From Hemicentrotus pulcherrimus (Eukaryota > Echinodermata > Echinoidea > Camarodonta > Strongylocentrotidae), in contig BEXV01000110.1 in NCBI GenBank assembly GCA_003118195.1, forward strand, positions 313,379 through 330,382: a DNA stretch of 17,004 nt, given 5' to 3'. Every line of letters begins with the position of its first letter. Position 1 is the stretch's first letter. Of the stretch, positions 16,986 to 17,004 are shown in pieces. A model generated the notes under the pieces. That model was not told the DNA's origin. It made no database searches and worked only from the letters and a program-made list of their open reading frames with translations. The position numbers and the translations under genes are program-made.

Positions 16986-17004
16986 GGGGGGGGGGGGGGG
17001 GGGG
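16986..17004. repeat. Terminal G homopolymer
   Basis: Nineteen G reach the window end. Like the G-run at 1402-1418, this may mark an assembly or sequencing limit. Confidence 0.9.

Overview
The window looks like animal nuclear DNA. It is AT-rich, its genes are split by GT-AG introns, simple-sequence repeats and decayed transposable elements are abundant, and the two protein-coding genes belong to families that are strongly expanded in marine deuterostomes (rhodopsin-like GPCRs and C-type lectins). An echinoderm is my best guess, but this rests on family flavour and repeat style rather than a diagnostic marker. One ambiguous base inside a G-run (about 1402-1418) and a terminal G-run suggest draft assembly sequence.

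Layout: 1-1188 has no gene that I can see. A two-exon class A GPCR of 282 codons lies on the minus strand (1429-3510). Its 1.2 kb intron carries a TA-flanked copy of a foldback transposon. 3511-5286 is apparently non-coding, and 5287-5713 is a tandem duplication. A second minus-strand gene (13180 down to 6206) was assembled from four exons whose junctions are all phase 1: a signal peptide, a C-type lectin domain split over two exons with EPN and WSD calcium/sugar motifs, a Thr/Ser-rich stalk of two 23-residue repeats, and a six-cysteine PAN/apple-like domain. The reading frame slips by one base between the two stalk repeats, so this copy is either frameshifted, mis-sequenced or spliced in a way I cannot resolve.

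The lectin introns hold most of the mobile DNA: a full foldback element with about 410-430 bp arms (7803-8667), a 1.3 kb element with perfect 16-bp terminal inverted repeats (9661-10972), a 135-bp palindrome (12041-12175) and a third, internally deleted foldback copy (12332-12859). A possible unrecognised plus-strand exon (8906-9048) is nested antisense in intron 2.

Upstream of the lectin promoter region (TATA box at about 13380) I see no further gene. There is a CT-rich tract, a tRNA-derived SINE with an (ATT)n tail (14815-15090, minus strand), a diverged minisatellite of about 81-83 bp period (15384-16490) whose units retain a Gly-Pro-Pro-rich reading frame, a second SINE-like fragment (about 16582-16716), and the terminal G-run. 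The two genes share a strand, but nothing in the sequence suggests that they function together.
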